Positions 9,901 through 18,139 of a stretch of DNA of 47,640 nucleotides are shown here, piece by piece. The first letter of the stretch is position 1, and every line of letters begins with the position of its first letter. A program made the position numbers and the translations under genes. Source of the stretch: JBGVMW01 sp045125095. GTDB taxonomy: Bacteria; Bacillota; Clostridia; Lachnospirales; Lachnospiraceae. The stretch spans positions 1 through 47,640 of the forward strand of contig JBGVMW010000126.1 in NCBI GenBank assembly GCA_045125095.1, in the 5' to 3' direction. The notes beneath the pieces are model-generated. The model saw nothing but the letters and a program-made list of their open reading frames with translations, was not told where the DNA came from and did no database searches.

Positions 9901-11519
9901 GCAGTCATTGTATCTTTATCTACTGCTACTGACCACACATTACTGCTCTTAGGCAGAGAATTCTTTAAGAAATCCGCTACACGATAAGGGGTATTCCCCT
10001 CTGCCGCCTGAATTTCACTTATAATCGTTTCATATTCTATTCCATCCCCGTTCTGAACAAGCTGACGGTCTCCATAAAGGCTTATGCTGTGGTCAAACGC
10101 AAGATTTCCACAGGCAACTACAAAAATTCCACCTATAATCACAAGGGCAATCCGCTTCCCTGCAAAACGATAAAGCAGTTCTAATAAAACAGCCAACAGA
10201 ATCATACATACCGCCATCACTACAAATACCGTCTGCACAACCGCTGTGCTTTTTCTTGTATAGTACAGAAATGCAAAGCCAACAGAACCAACTGCCACTA
10301 TTACATTCAGTATCGTATTGTACATGCCTTCTTTTTGAATATCATCCAGTGCAGTTGCCATCATATATACCAGATATGGTAAAAAGATTACACTTACTTG
10401 GCTGGAAAGGTGTGCAAAGAACTGTGATGCATCTGCTGTCACATACATAAGCAGATACATTGCTAACCCTGCTAATGGAAGAACCGACTTTACCTTTAAA
10501 CATTCCTTGCGCTTCTTCCAAAACATCCCATACATAAATTGAATAGCACATAACACAAATAAGACAGACAAGAATAAAGGATATGCCTCTGCATAGGAAC
10601 CATATCCCTTATATTCCACTGCTGTCCCCTGTAAATTATTAGATAACAAACGCAAAAGCGCAGTCTTAATCTGGCGTAAGCCTGCTACCGAAAAGGAATT
10701 ACCTAATTCTGCCAACAGATTGGATTCCATAAAAAACGATTCTGATGTACTGCATGTACGGAGTAATAATTTTACCCAGACAATTGCTGTGGTAAGGATT
10801 CCTCCAACCAATGCCATAAGTCCATATAACACTTCTGTAATTCGTACATTTCGTTCCTCGTAGTTGTCCATAATCTGTACCAGTAAATATCCAATTGCGA
10901 CTGGCAAGAGAGCCGCCATTGTAACGATTCCCTGCAAACAGACAAACCCAACTACTATCCCCAGCAAAAGAAAATATTTCTTCTTTTCTACTGCTTTATC
11001 CACAATAAGCAGTAACAACACCATATATATCAACAAGGATGCTTTGGAAAAATCCTGTCCCATGGTGAAGAAAAACCCGGAAAAGCCATATAACACGGAT
11101 GCCAGAATTCGACTGCCTCTGGTGAACTTGAATTTTCCTAAGAACAGAAAACATATCAAACCGGCAACCATACTTCTTAGAATCTGAATAAATGGTAATG
11201 CCACTCCAATTGCGTTTGTTCCAAATACCCCTCCCACCAGAACATGCAGCAAGGTAAATGGATCTGCTAATTTTGCCCACAATGCAAAGGAATCGTTGCC
11301 TAAGCCTAATACAAAGGAATACCCGATTCCTGCTTTGTCACGAATTGCCTGTGCCAAAGTTCTGCATGCATCTATATAGGAATTAGATACTGCACCAGCA
11401 GCATCCTGATAGTATAACATTTCATTTCCAAACATTACTTTACTGTATACTATCATTCCCAGTATCAATAGAATGACCGCTACTGCGAAACGATCAAGCC
11501 ATTTTTCTTTTATCTTCAT
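6930..11519 (-). CDS. YfhO-like / DUF6056-like fusion membrane protein (1529 aa)
   Basis: The first ~860 residues look like a complete YfhO-family GT-C protein: an N-terminal helix, an outer loop starting YYQDAAGAV, a multi-helix core, a large extracytoplasmic domain, a beta-rich ending (YDDKWHCSVDGEEVELL) and a final helix. YfhO in Bacillus and Listeria glycosylates lipoteichoic acid using C55-P-sugar. From about residue 900 a second polytopic module begins, with FYDDYGN, NWGGRVLYA, GTYWASASILYIWP and FAAPGNYARL, matching the stand-alone DUF6056-type protein encoded downstream. Each half has the length of a full protein, so this is a fusion with no visible linker domain. The start has AGGAGG 5 nt upstream. 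It is the first gene of the operon ending in GtrA. Confidence 0.8.
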   Translation of the reverse strand: MKIKEKWLDRFAVAVILLILGMIVYSKVMFGNEMLYYQDAAGAVSNSYIDACRTLAQAIRDKAGIGYSFVLGLGNDSFALWAKLADPFTLLHVLVGGVFGTNAIGVALPFIQILRSMVAGLICFLFLGKFKFTRGSRILASVLYGFSGFFFTMGQDFSKASLLIYMVLLLLIVDKAVEKKKYFLLLGIVVGFVCLQGIVTMAALLPVAIGYLLVQIMDNYEERNVRITEVLYGLMALVGGILTTAIVWVKLLLRTCSTSESFFMESNLLAELGNSFSVAGLRQIKTALLRLLSNNLQGTAVEYKGYGSYAEAYPLFLSVLFVLCAIQFMYGMFWKKRKECLKVKSVLPLAGLAMYLLMYVTADASQFFAHLSSQVSVIFLPYLVYMMATALDDIQKEGMYNTILNVIVAVGSVGFAFLYYTRKSTAVVQTVFVVMAVCMILLAVLLELLYRFAGKRIALVIIGGIFVVACGNLAFDHSISLYGDRQLVQNGDGIEYETIISEIQAAEGNTPYRVADFLKNSLPKSSNVWSVAVDKDTMTAGVEEYIDFIGGMGYQEWNTSYTYKGYQFGMPFDADAANRLGIKYIITDIERSDADWTLFAQHGEYYAYCNNKFDGFGEIYSASLAVEDYEVLNEMDQHLSLQDAVILEGVETENYTRPQYSLHMDSIQMDSIKTEGVTYQTGNHQMECDIENHGIIILPLSERERSEKEYLNFFIVASEPSEVKVELLTGAAETNWKSLKGISYSVDGMQEISMYLPSDVTAIAIGFDVENEAVVSEPMIYSMSKKEAVQGTVQWNLEDSDTWNGTISCAEASVLYFPVVYDDKWHCSVDGEEVELLTANYGFMAMNIEAGTHNVTLTYEKESDLLLWLTVIAGIFLFGFLAICVHRRQVLTGMLKGAWSAQDKLIVGVVFLVGFVLLLMQHLTLDIFYDDYGNAALCYGKVIEGVEGTAYTGSQLWEWVKWCYMNWGGRVLYAALFLIPLMKNSATAYMVVQVFVILLLIYLLYKMVCFYTEQKHSVLTAVILFILYGLIGRDIHVQGTYWASASILYIWPLVPTFWVLFAFAFLQKRLKNNQPVNIPVYMPFILILTFFAAFSQEQTGLALLISLFLLIAIGQGKEWKKFRKLNEPVLCTAFVSYILLFAAPGNYARLETNEFSELSFFEKIANNMPPILDLFFSNGFLWINLVVCLLICAMAVMLFMKNKKKYFISIPLSLCNTLGLVSLEKITLPDMLRNCFEMEFLIYLALICGFYFYETKRSELMALVIGGAASVFCLLMSPAIQYRSYLEYMFIVFVVITIVAIDVRKELKHLILGRYLYMVVVLMYALKSITMFSSLYNGYYENSFSLKYNHKVLSAYDGNQTEINLLKCKNDICRLQMPYDEGFEYIDFWLREYYNIPLSVDLIWEDVPETWHGTVSTDFAAYKMSKEFYEDDWLGKKAVMKITDSSMDKITILCYVDGDMIAENTLTIEMDGVTREYPIQAGFQTIELDVSSIKNPVITFTAAETFNPEELGISTDSRDLSAMLKFRVQ

Positions 11520-11856
11520 GTTGTCCTCCTAATTGTTACTTACTATTCACATGTGCTACCATTACACACGACTCATTCAACACTAAGCAATAGACATTTG
11601 AATCGTTATTTGCACCATTTCCTTCACTGCTTTCTTATGCTTCATACTTAACTTCTATTCCTGCCACATTTGTGACGATGTATTGTTTCATGTATAACTT
11701 AATTATCAAATCACATTCGTATCCACTATCTTTTTGTTCAAAAACGCATTTGATATTTATATTTCTTTCCATCAATCTTAATTGCTTCACTTATAAATTA
11801 TACTTGCATTTAGAAAAGCGGCCCCATGCTTATCCATCATAGAGCCGCTTACACAA
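11520..11856. other. Intergenic region, no gene seen
   Basis: These 337 bases hold the ribosome binding site of the 1529-residue gene, the terminator of the polyprotein gene, and presumably a promoter for the YfhO-fusion operon. I could not find a convincing -35/-10 pair or an open frame. Confidence 0.5.
11811..11850 (-). terminator. Intrinsic terminator of the Wzm-Wzt operon
   Basis: On the minus strand AAGCGGC (11850-11844) pairs perfectly with GCCGCTT (11822-11816) across a 21-nt loop, followed by TTTTCTA. It lies 7 nt after the stop of the polyprotein gene. Confidence 0.6.
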
Positions 11857-14800
11857 TTAAATATCCATATCCATGCGGATGACACGTTCCGCTTCACTTA
11901 ACATGAAATAACGTTCAATAAATGTTCTGCTATTATCGGATAATTCTAACAGTTTATCATAATCAGTATATAACTCATTAATCAATTCCGCCATTTCCTC
12001 CGCATCATCTACAACCTCGAAAGCATGTTCCTCTGTACTTAAGCCTTCTGCACCAATGGATGTGGTAACAAGCGGAATCTGGTAATAAGCGGCTTCAACT
12101 ACTTTACCTTTTACGCCAGCACCTACTCTTAGCGGTACAACTGCCATACGACATTTTTTGTATAACGCTTCTAAGTCTTCGTCTGAAAGGAAACCTGTCA
12201 CAATAATATTGTCACTTGCCATTGCCTGAATTTCTTCTGTAACCTTTGAACCAACCACATACCATTTGATATCCGGATATTTCTCAAGAATCTTTGGAAA
12301 TACTTCTCTTCCAAACCAGAGAACCGCATCAATATTCGGCGGATGACCAAAACCACCTACATACATAATATCCTTGCGTTCCTCGAACTTCTTGTTGATA
12401 TCATCTCTTAACTGCTCGTATATATACAATGGAATGTTACGAACCGCTTTGTCCGGGAATGCTTCTTGCACAACACCCTGTTCATAGCTTCCCACCAGAT
12501 GTTCCACATCTGCCTTGGAGAATAAATCATGCTCAATGGTCTTCCAATGCTCCGACGCCTTTAAATGTGCCTTATCACCTGTCAGCTCATACTCACGCAT
12601 TTCTCTGACATAATGAAGGTCGTGAGCAAAATAAAAGATTTTTGCATTGGAATATTTCTTTACTAAATCCATATATTTCACTGCGATATGCGGACGCTGT
12701 AAATAAATATAATCAAAATAATGGGCATTTTCCTTTAACCAGCTTTTCCAGTTATTGTAATAATAATTACCATACAGCACCTCAACACCCATCTGTGTTA
12801 ATTCTGTTGTATATGGCTCGTGTTTAAAGAAATTATCACCAATAAACGTAACCTTCATTCCTAATTTTACAAATAATTTCAGATACATGTAGGTACATCT
12901 TCCGCCTGCATCTTTATCATAATGTGGCACATAATGGTCTACCACTAAAATCTGCTTTTTAAAGCGACTTCTGTCTTTTGCTAAAAATACATTTTCTGCA
13001 TTTGGAAAATGTTCTTTCTCTAATACATCCTTCCATTTATTATAGAATTTTTCCTGATTTACAACTTGATAATGCTTCTGTCCCGTACTAGTATCTGTAC
13101 CATTTGACACACCTTCAAAGTGAACGACTACAGATAATGGCTGATATACTACACGGTATCCATGCTTTCTTACTTCAAATGCCAAGTCAGAATCCTCATA
13201 ATATGCCGGAACAAATGTTTCATCGAAACCACCGATTTCCTTCCACAAGTTATGACGAATCATAATTGCGGCACCGGAAATATAGTCAGCATCCTTTACA
13301 TAATTATATTCCGGTTCTTCCGGATTACAACGATTACCATAATTCCAAGCGGAGGCATCTTTCCAGAAAATTCCTCCTGCTTCCTGTAATCTCCCATCGG
13401 CATATACTAATTTAGAACCAGTCATACCAATGGTTTCATCCTGCTCCATCAAATCCACTAATGGCTGCAACCAGTTTTCCTGTACCTGTGTATCATTGTT
13501 CAGGAATAAGATATATTCACCTTTTGCATACTTTGCTGCATTGTTACAATTTAACAGGAAACGAAGGTTCTTCTCTGTAGTAATCACCTGTACCCCACTG
13601 ATAATCTTATCCATTTCTGTTGTTAAATCCGTAGAACAGTCATTGGCAATTACTATTTCATAGGTTACATCACCAGACTTTTCTTTGATGGATTTCAAAC
13701 AATTATAGGTATAATCAAATTCATTGTAAACAGGAATTACAATAGAAACTGTTGGTTTTTCCTCTACTGTAAATGCAATTGGTTCATATTCCTCAATGGA
13801 TTTTCTTGCGATTACCTTTTCTGCCTTTACTTCTACTGCCGGTGTTGGCTCTACATATTCTTTCTCTAAGTCATATGCTTCCTGATATCTTGTCAGTACA
13901 CCACTCATACCTTCACGCTTCAAATAATAGAAGTAGCTCTTAATACGTTTTGGTGTAAACATCTTAATCATAATCTTTGGCTTACGAAATACATTAACAA
14001 TGATTCGTGCAAAGAAACGACGCTTACTGTTTGGCGGAAGCAGGAAATCACCGATTTTCTGAATCTTTTTACCAAACTTATAGGAATGTGTCTGCTTCTC
14101 GCGCTCATACTCACGTTCCACTTCTAAGAGCAGTTCAATATGTCCTTCTTTGTTTCGCACTATCTGGCGCAATGCTTCAATCTCACCATCCAACTTCATG
14201 ATATGATTGCCACGTTGCTCCACTTCATCATTTAAACGCTGCTGTTCTCTGGTCATTTCCTGAACAGTGATATCAAGGTCATCTATCTTTCCCTGATATT
14301 CCGCTTTTACAGTCAACAGTTTATTATTTAGTGCTTCAATTGCCATTACTTTTTCATACAGCACTTTTTCATTTTGCTGCAAAGCAAAATCTTTCTTATT
14401 GCACTCCAAGCGCAAACTAGACATTTCAATATTGGCTTTTTCTATTTCAATATTGGCTTTTTCTATTTCGATATTGGCTTTTTCTATTTCAATATCTAGT
14501 TTTTGGATATGGGCATTTCTCTCAAATTCCCCTTGCTGTAATTGTACAATTGTTTCACCATTTTTCTGAATCTGCTCGTCTAACTTATGCAAATGAGCAT
14601 TTCGTTCGTCTACCTGTGCCTGCAAGTCAAAAATACGGTCAATAGTTTCCTCATATTCCTGCTTCTCATTCATAAACACAGAAGCAATGGACTCCTCTGG
14701 TAACATATTATTAGATGCAATTCCAATATAATATTTACCTTCCTGTGTATACTTGTCCTGATTCTTAAAATACTGTGCAATACTATCATTTTCTTCGCAA

Positions 14801-15378
14801 CTGTCAATTACAGCTGTTACTTCAAAGAACTGGTTGTATAACTTTACATGCTTAAATTCCTGGTGCAGGAAGTCAATGAACTCCTGCTTGTAGAATTCTT
14901 TGATATGAAATTCATTGTGATAATCATACTTATCCGAATAAATTTCTTTATTTGGTGTAGACATAATCATGAAACCATCCGGCTTCAACACACGTTTAAT
15001 CTCTTTCAAGTACATCTGCTGTAATTCTTCCGGCACATGTTCAATTGTCTCAAAAGATACTACAACATCCAGACTGTTGTCTTCTATTGGCAGTTCTGCA
15101 ATGCTTCCCTGCACATAAGATAAATTTGATTGGCTCTTATACGTTTCTTTAGAGCGGTTGATTGCTCCTTCATCAATATCTAAACCAATTACCTTCTTAG
15201 CACTCTGGGCAAGAATATTACTTCCATATCCCTCCCCACTGGCAGCATCTAAAACAACCTTGTCTTTTACCAGTTTCGCAACACTTAAATATCTCTGGTA
15301 ATGCTCCATTTCTAATTTTATATCCTCAATACCTGGAACAAAACGTTCTCCGGTAAATATATCCTTACTATTTTCCAT
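11857..15378 (-). CDS. Methyltransferase / coiled-coil / GT2 / GT4 polyprotein, WbdD-like architecture
   Basis: A 1173-residue multidomain protein. Domains in order: a SAM methyltransferase (about 30-220; motif I VVLDAASGEGYGSNIL, acidic GLDID); a long coiled coil (about 235-430) with three near-identical IEIEKAN heptads; a basic linker; a GT2 domain (about 543-785; SIVIPVYNE, FLNNDTQ, GFDETFVPAYYEDSDL); and a GT4/GT1-like domain (about 810-1173; AGGRCTYMY, VGGFGHPPN, AGVKGKVVEAA). The start chosen is the ATG at 15378 with GGAGG 5 nt upstream; a GTG at 15390 overlaps that site. It is the last gene of an operon with Wzm and Wzt. In E. coli O9a, WbdD caps the chain and its coiled coil sets chain length; by analogy I infer that this protein extends and then methylates a polysaccharide that Wzt recognises. 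That role is inference. Confidence 0.85.
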   Translation of the reverse strand: MENSKDIFTGERFVPGIEDIKLEMEHYQRYLSVAKLVKDKVVLDAASGEGYGSNILAQSAKKVIGLDIDEGAINRSKETYKSQSNLSYVQGSIAELPIEDNSLDVVVSFETIEHVPEELQQMYLKEIKRVLKPDGFMIMSTPNKEIYSDKYDYHNEFHIKEFYKQEFIDFLHQEFKHVKLYNQFFEVTAVIDSCEENDSIAQYFKNQDKYTQEGKYYIGIASNNMLPEESIASVFMNEKQEYEETIDRIFDLQAQVDERNAHLHKLDEQIQKNGETIVQLQQGEFERNAHIQKLDIEIEKANIEIEKANIEIEKANIEMSSLRLECNKKDFALQQNEKVLYEKVMAIEALNNKLLTVKAEYQGKIDDLDITVQEMTREQQRLNDEVEQRGNHIMKLDGEIEALRQIVRNKEGHIELLLEVEREYEREKQTHSYKFGKKIQKIGDFLLPPNSKRRFFARIIVNVFRKPKIMIKMFTPKRIKSYFYYLKREGMSGVLTRYQEAYDLEKEYVEPTPAVEVKAEKVIARKSIEEYEPIAFTVEEKPTVSIVIPVYNEFDYTYNCLKSIKEKSGDVTYEIVIANDCSTDLTTEMDKIISGVQVITTEKNLRFLLNCNNAAKYAKGEYILFLNNDTQVQENWLQPLVDLMEQDETIGMTGSKLVYADGRLQEAGGIFWKDASAWNYGNRCNPEEPEYNYVKDADYISGAAIMIRHNLWKEIGGFDETFVPAYYEDSDLAFEVRKHGYRVVYQPLSVVVHFEGVSNGTDTSTGQKHYQVVNQEKFYNKWKDVLEKEHFPNAENVFLAKDRSRFKKQILVVDHYVPHYDKDAGGRCTYMYLKLFVKLGMKVTFIGDNFFKHEPYTTELTQMGVEVLYGNYYYNNWKSWLKENAHYFDYIYLQRPHIAVKYMDLVKKYSNAKIFYFAHDLHYVREMREYELTGDKAHLKASEHWKTIEHDLFSKADVEHLVGSYEQGVVQEAFPDKAVRNIPLYIYEQLRDDINKKFEERKDIMYVGGFGHPPNIDAVLWFGREVFPKILEKYPDIKWYVVGSKVTEEIQAMASDNIIVTGFLSDEDLEALYKKCRMAVVPLRVGAGVKGKVVEAAYYQIPLVTTSIGAEGLSTEEHAFEVVDDAEEMAELINELYTDYDKLLELSDNSRTFIERYFMLSEAERVIRMDMDI
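14424..14496 (-). repeat. In-frame 21-bp tandem repeat in the coiled coil
   Basis: Three 21-bp units (14424-14444, 14445-14465, 14466-14486) plus a 10-bp partial copy. The first two units are identical and the third differs at one base. Each unit encodes one seven-residue heptad, IEIEKAN, so gain or loss of a unit would keep the reading frame and change the coiled-coil length by one heptad. Confidence 0.85.
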
Positions 15379-15398
15379 TGCATCCTCCACAAACCACT

Positions 15399-16712
15399 CT
15401 AGTACAACATAATGTCATCTTCTTTATATTGCGTAAAGTTTGTCTTTGTATCTAATTGAATTAACGATAAGTTGTAACCTCCATTATCAATAGTAATCTT
15501 CATGTAATTGTGAATTCGTTCCAATACGACATGATTATCCTGACTTCCAGCCGCCAAGGATGGGCTAATTAAATATTCCCCGGCACATAATTTCGGTAAT
15601 GTTACTTCAAAGGCTACTTCATAAATTTCACCGGTTTTTACATGCTCTAACACTTCGTCTGTCAGGAAATTATTTACAGAAAATAATTTCACTCCACGGA
15701 CATTTTCCATTTCAAATCCAAATAATGCATTATCCAAATCTTCATGGAATTTTACAAGCAATCCAAAATAATATGTCTTTTCAATCTCAAGTACAGTTAC
15801 ATCTTCTTCCCTTTCGTTGCGAATATAGAAAGACAAGATTTCTCCTGCTCCCGTTCCGGACACAGCGGCAGAACCCTCCAGATTGATTTTAGCAAAGCTC
15901 TTTTTATCACCTGCCTGTATCTCCTCGGTGGTGTTATCAAGAACCATGTTTTCAACCAGCTTCTGCTTCTCGCGGTTCTGTTCCTCAATCTGCATACTTA
16001 AATAATGTTCGCAGACTTCCTTGGCATCTCCCACTTCTTTTAAGTGCCCCCTGTCTAACCAGACTGCACGTTTGCAAAGCTTCTTCACAGAAACCGTGTC
16101 ATGAGATACAAAAAGTATGGTCGTTCCTTTTTCTTTTATTTCTTCTAACTTCTGAAAACATTTTGCCTGAAAGAAAGCATCTCCTACTGCCAATGCTTCA
16201 TCAATAATTAAAATCTCCGGTTCCACATTGATAGACAATGCAAATGCCAAACGCACCAACATACCACTGGAATATGTTTTTACCGGCTGATATACAAAAT
16301 CTCCAATATCAGCAAATTCAAGAATTTCATTCTTTTTTACATCCATTTCCTCCTGAGTGTAACCCAAAATGGCACCATTCATGTAAATATTCTCGATACC
16401 GGTGTATTCCATATCGAAACCAGCTCCTAACTCTAACAGAGCCGATATTTTTCCTTCCACCTTTACTTCGCCTTCTGTAGGCTGCAAAACACCTGTGATA
16501 ATCTTCAGAATGGTGGATTTACCGGAACCATTTGTTCCGATAATACCTACGGTTTCCCCTTTTTTTATTTCAAAGGAAACATCATTCAGTGCATAAAATG
16601 GTGTATTGTACTGTTTTCCAAATGGATGAAAAGTTTCTTTCAATCTATCTATTGGTTTCTCGTACATTTTATAGATTTTTGTTACATTTTTTACGCTGAT
16701 TGCATTACTCAT
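15399..16712 (-). CDS. ABC transporter ATPase, Wzt/TagH-like with C-terminal cargo domain
   Basis: A 437-residue ATPase that powers export of an undecaprenyl-linked polysaccharide. The ATPase domain covers about residues 1-240: Walker A GTNGSGKST (59-67), signature YSSGM (147-151), Walker B ILIIDE (167-172) and the switch histidine in VSHD (204). It has the Wzt/TagH-type insertion RLKETFHPF before Walker A. Residues about 260-437 form a beta-rich extra domain resembling Wzt C-terminal domains, which in E. coli O8/O9a bind the modified non-reducing end of the glycan. Simple TagH-like ATPases lack this. The ATG has GGAGG 8 nt upstream. The polyprotein gene follows after about 20 nt, which supports a link between chain capping and export. 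Confidence 0.9.
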   Translation of the reverse strand: MSNAISVKNVTKIYKMYEKPIDRLKETFHPFGKQYNTPFYALNDVSFEIKKGETVGIIGTNGSGKSTILKIITGVLQPTEGEVKVEGKISALLELGAGFDMEYTGIENIYMNGAILGYTQEEMDVKKNEILEFADIGDFVYQPVKTYSSGMLVRLAFALSINVEPEILIIDEALAVGDAFFQAKCFQKLEEIKEKGTTILFVSHDTVSVKKLCKRAVWLDRGHLKEVGDAKEVCEHYLSMQIEEQNREKQKLVENMVLDNTTEEIQAGDKKSFAKINLEGSAAVSGTGAGEILSFYIRNEREEDVTVLEIEKTYYFGLLVKFHEDLDNALFGFEMENVRGVKLFSVNNFLTDEVLEHVKTGEIYEVAFEVTLPKLCAGEYLISPSLAAGSQDNHVVLERIHNYMKITIDNGGYNLSLIQLDTKTNFTQYKEDDIMLY

Positions 16713-16723
16713 GATTCAGCCTC

Positions 16724-17515
16724 CTATAATACATCTGCAAAGTGTGGCTTCAATTTCTTGAATACATAACAACCAAGAATCAACACAAGCCCTGTTACAA
16801 CCCAAAAATATGCGGTCAATCCTGGATATTCCCAGAATCCTTTATGAAATACAAAGGAATCACGGAATCCCTGCACAATATAGTAGAATGGATTTAATTT
16901 TATCAAGAAATGAAACTCCTCTGGTAACATGGATAAATCCCACATAACAGGTGCTAACCAGAATCCAAACTGCAACATAATATTTACAATCTGCCCCATA
17001 TCCTTAAACAATACATTCACGGCAGATGTGAAAAGAGTCAGTCCTAGTATTAATACTACGTTACAGAACATATAATAAAATGTCTGCAACCACCATACAG
17101 ACGGCTGCTCTCCAAACAACAAATACACAACCAACATAATCCACATAAAGATTAGATGTACCAAAAATGAAGATGCTACCTTCACAATCGGAAGAATACT
17201 CACTTTAAATACCATCTTTTTTACTAAATGTTGGTATTCATACAAGCTGTTGGTTCCTGCTATTAATGCTTCATTAAAGAAGAACCACGGCACAATTCCC
17301 GGTATCAGCCAGATAACATACGGCTTGTCCGTTGCCGGTGTGGCTTTCATAGCAAGCTGGAACACAAAATAATAGATTGCTACTGTAACAATTGGCTGTG
17401 CAAACAGCCAGAACACACCAAAATATGACCCAACAAACTTCTTGCGGAAGTCTGACTGAGCCAAAGTCATAATTAATTTTCGTTTACTCAAAAAATCTTT
17501 TATATCTCTTAGCAT
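16724..17515 (-). CDS. ABC transporter permease, Wzm/TagG-like
   Basis: A 263-residue permease of the ABC-2 type with about six membrane helices. It begins MLRDIKDFLSKRKLIMTLAQ, followed by DFRKKFVGSYFGVFWLFAQP, which is typical of Wzm, TagG and RfbA, and has LNPFYYIVQGFRDSF near the C-terminus. The start at 17515 has AGGAG 7 nt upstream; an in-frame ATG at 17542 lies upstream of that site and would lack a binding site. It heads the Wzm-Wzt-polyprotein operon, driven by the promoter at 17551-17579. With the ATPase it would carry a lipid-linked glycan across the membrane. Confidence 0.9.
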   Translation of the reverse strand: MLRDIKDFLSKRKLIMTLAQSDFRKKFVGSYFGVFWLFAQPIVTVAIYYFVFQLAMKATPATDKPYVIWLIPGIVPWFFFNEALIAGTNSLYEYQHLVKKMVFKVSILPIVKVASSFLVHLIFMWIMLVVYLLFGEQPSVWWLQTFYYMFCNVVLILGLTLFTSAVNVLFKDMGQIVNIMLQFGFWLAPVMWDLSMLPEEFHFLIKLNPFYYIVQGFRDSFVFHKGFWEYPGLTAYFWVVTGLVLILGCYVFKKLKPHFADVL

Positions 17516-17550
17516 ATACAATCTCCTACTTCTAAAACACAATCTTAGTG

Positions 17551-17579
17551 ATTATACGCCAAATATGTCAATTTGTAAA
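17551..17579 (-). promoter_or_regulatory. SigA-type promoter for the Wzm-Wzt operon
   Basis: On the minus strand TTTACA (17579-17574), 17 nt and TATAAT (17556-17551), 35 nt upstream of the Wzm start. A TTGACA also lies between them but only 9 nt from the -10, too close to be used. Confidence 0.7.
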
Positions 17580-17590
17580 GGGTTAGGTGA

Positions 17591-18118
17591 CTATTGTACT
17601 ATCAACCCATACTGCACGGAGCCTTTTTTGGTATTGGAACAAAAGAAGCAATAAAACCCTTTACATTCATAAACTACCATAGCAGACAAAATTTCATCCC
17701 TCGTATCTAGATGCAACTCTGTGGCACTGTACCATTGCAATTCTATTTCTACTGGTATACCTGCCACCATTTTGACAATATCTTCCCTCACCGCATCTAC
17801 ATTATGCTCAATACAGTCAGCTATCTCATTCATCGGTCCTGTTTCTGTCTAGTAATTCAAACAAACACCATCACTCAAAGCAAAACTTACAGAACGTGGA
17901 TTAAACAAATGTCTGCCATCACTTAAATAATAACCATCATACCAACGAATCAATTTCTCCTAACTTACACCATTATAACGTTCACAAAGTTTCTTTACCT
18001 CTTCTTCATGAAAGCCAAAATATTCTTCATATATGCAATCATTCATAAAATTGTATTCCCGAAACATATTCAGTTCAGAACCACTGGAATACTTTGTGAT
18101 TGGTAATACCCCTGTCAT
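17591..18118 (-). pseudogene. Decayed AAA-ATPase / PD-(D/E)XK nuclease-like gene
   Basis: In one minus-strand frame from 18118, readable segments match the middle of a widespread clostridial AAA-ATPase family: MTGVLPITKYSSGSELNMF, WYDGYYLSDG, LFNPRSVSFALSDGVCLNY and YSATELHLDTRDEILSAMVV. Two in-frame TAG codons interrupt it (17962-17960 and 17851-17849), the second at a position that is normally tryptophan before TETGP. After VVY the expected frame is lost. The N-terminal ATPase part with Walker A is absent; an IS66 remnant lies immediately upstream. The gene is dead by several independent lesions. Confidence 0.75.
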
Positions 18119-18139
18119 ATCCTTTTGTGTAGTATGCCC

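Noticed and set aside
14424..14496. Tandem repeats as a CRISPR array.
   Set aside because: The copies are contiguous with no spacers, in frame, and encode a coiled coil.
14041..15378. A kinase domain in the polyprotein, as in E. coli WbdD.
   Set aside because: After the methyltransferase the sequence goes straight into the coiled coil; no kinase motifs are visible, so only methyl capping is proposed.
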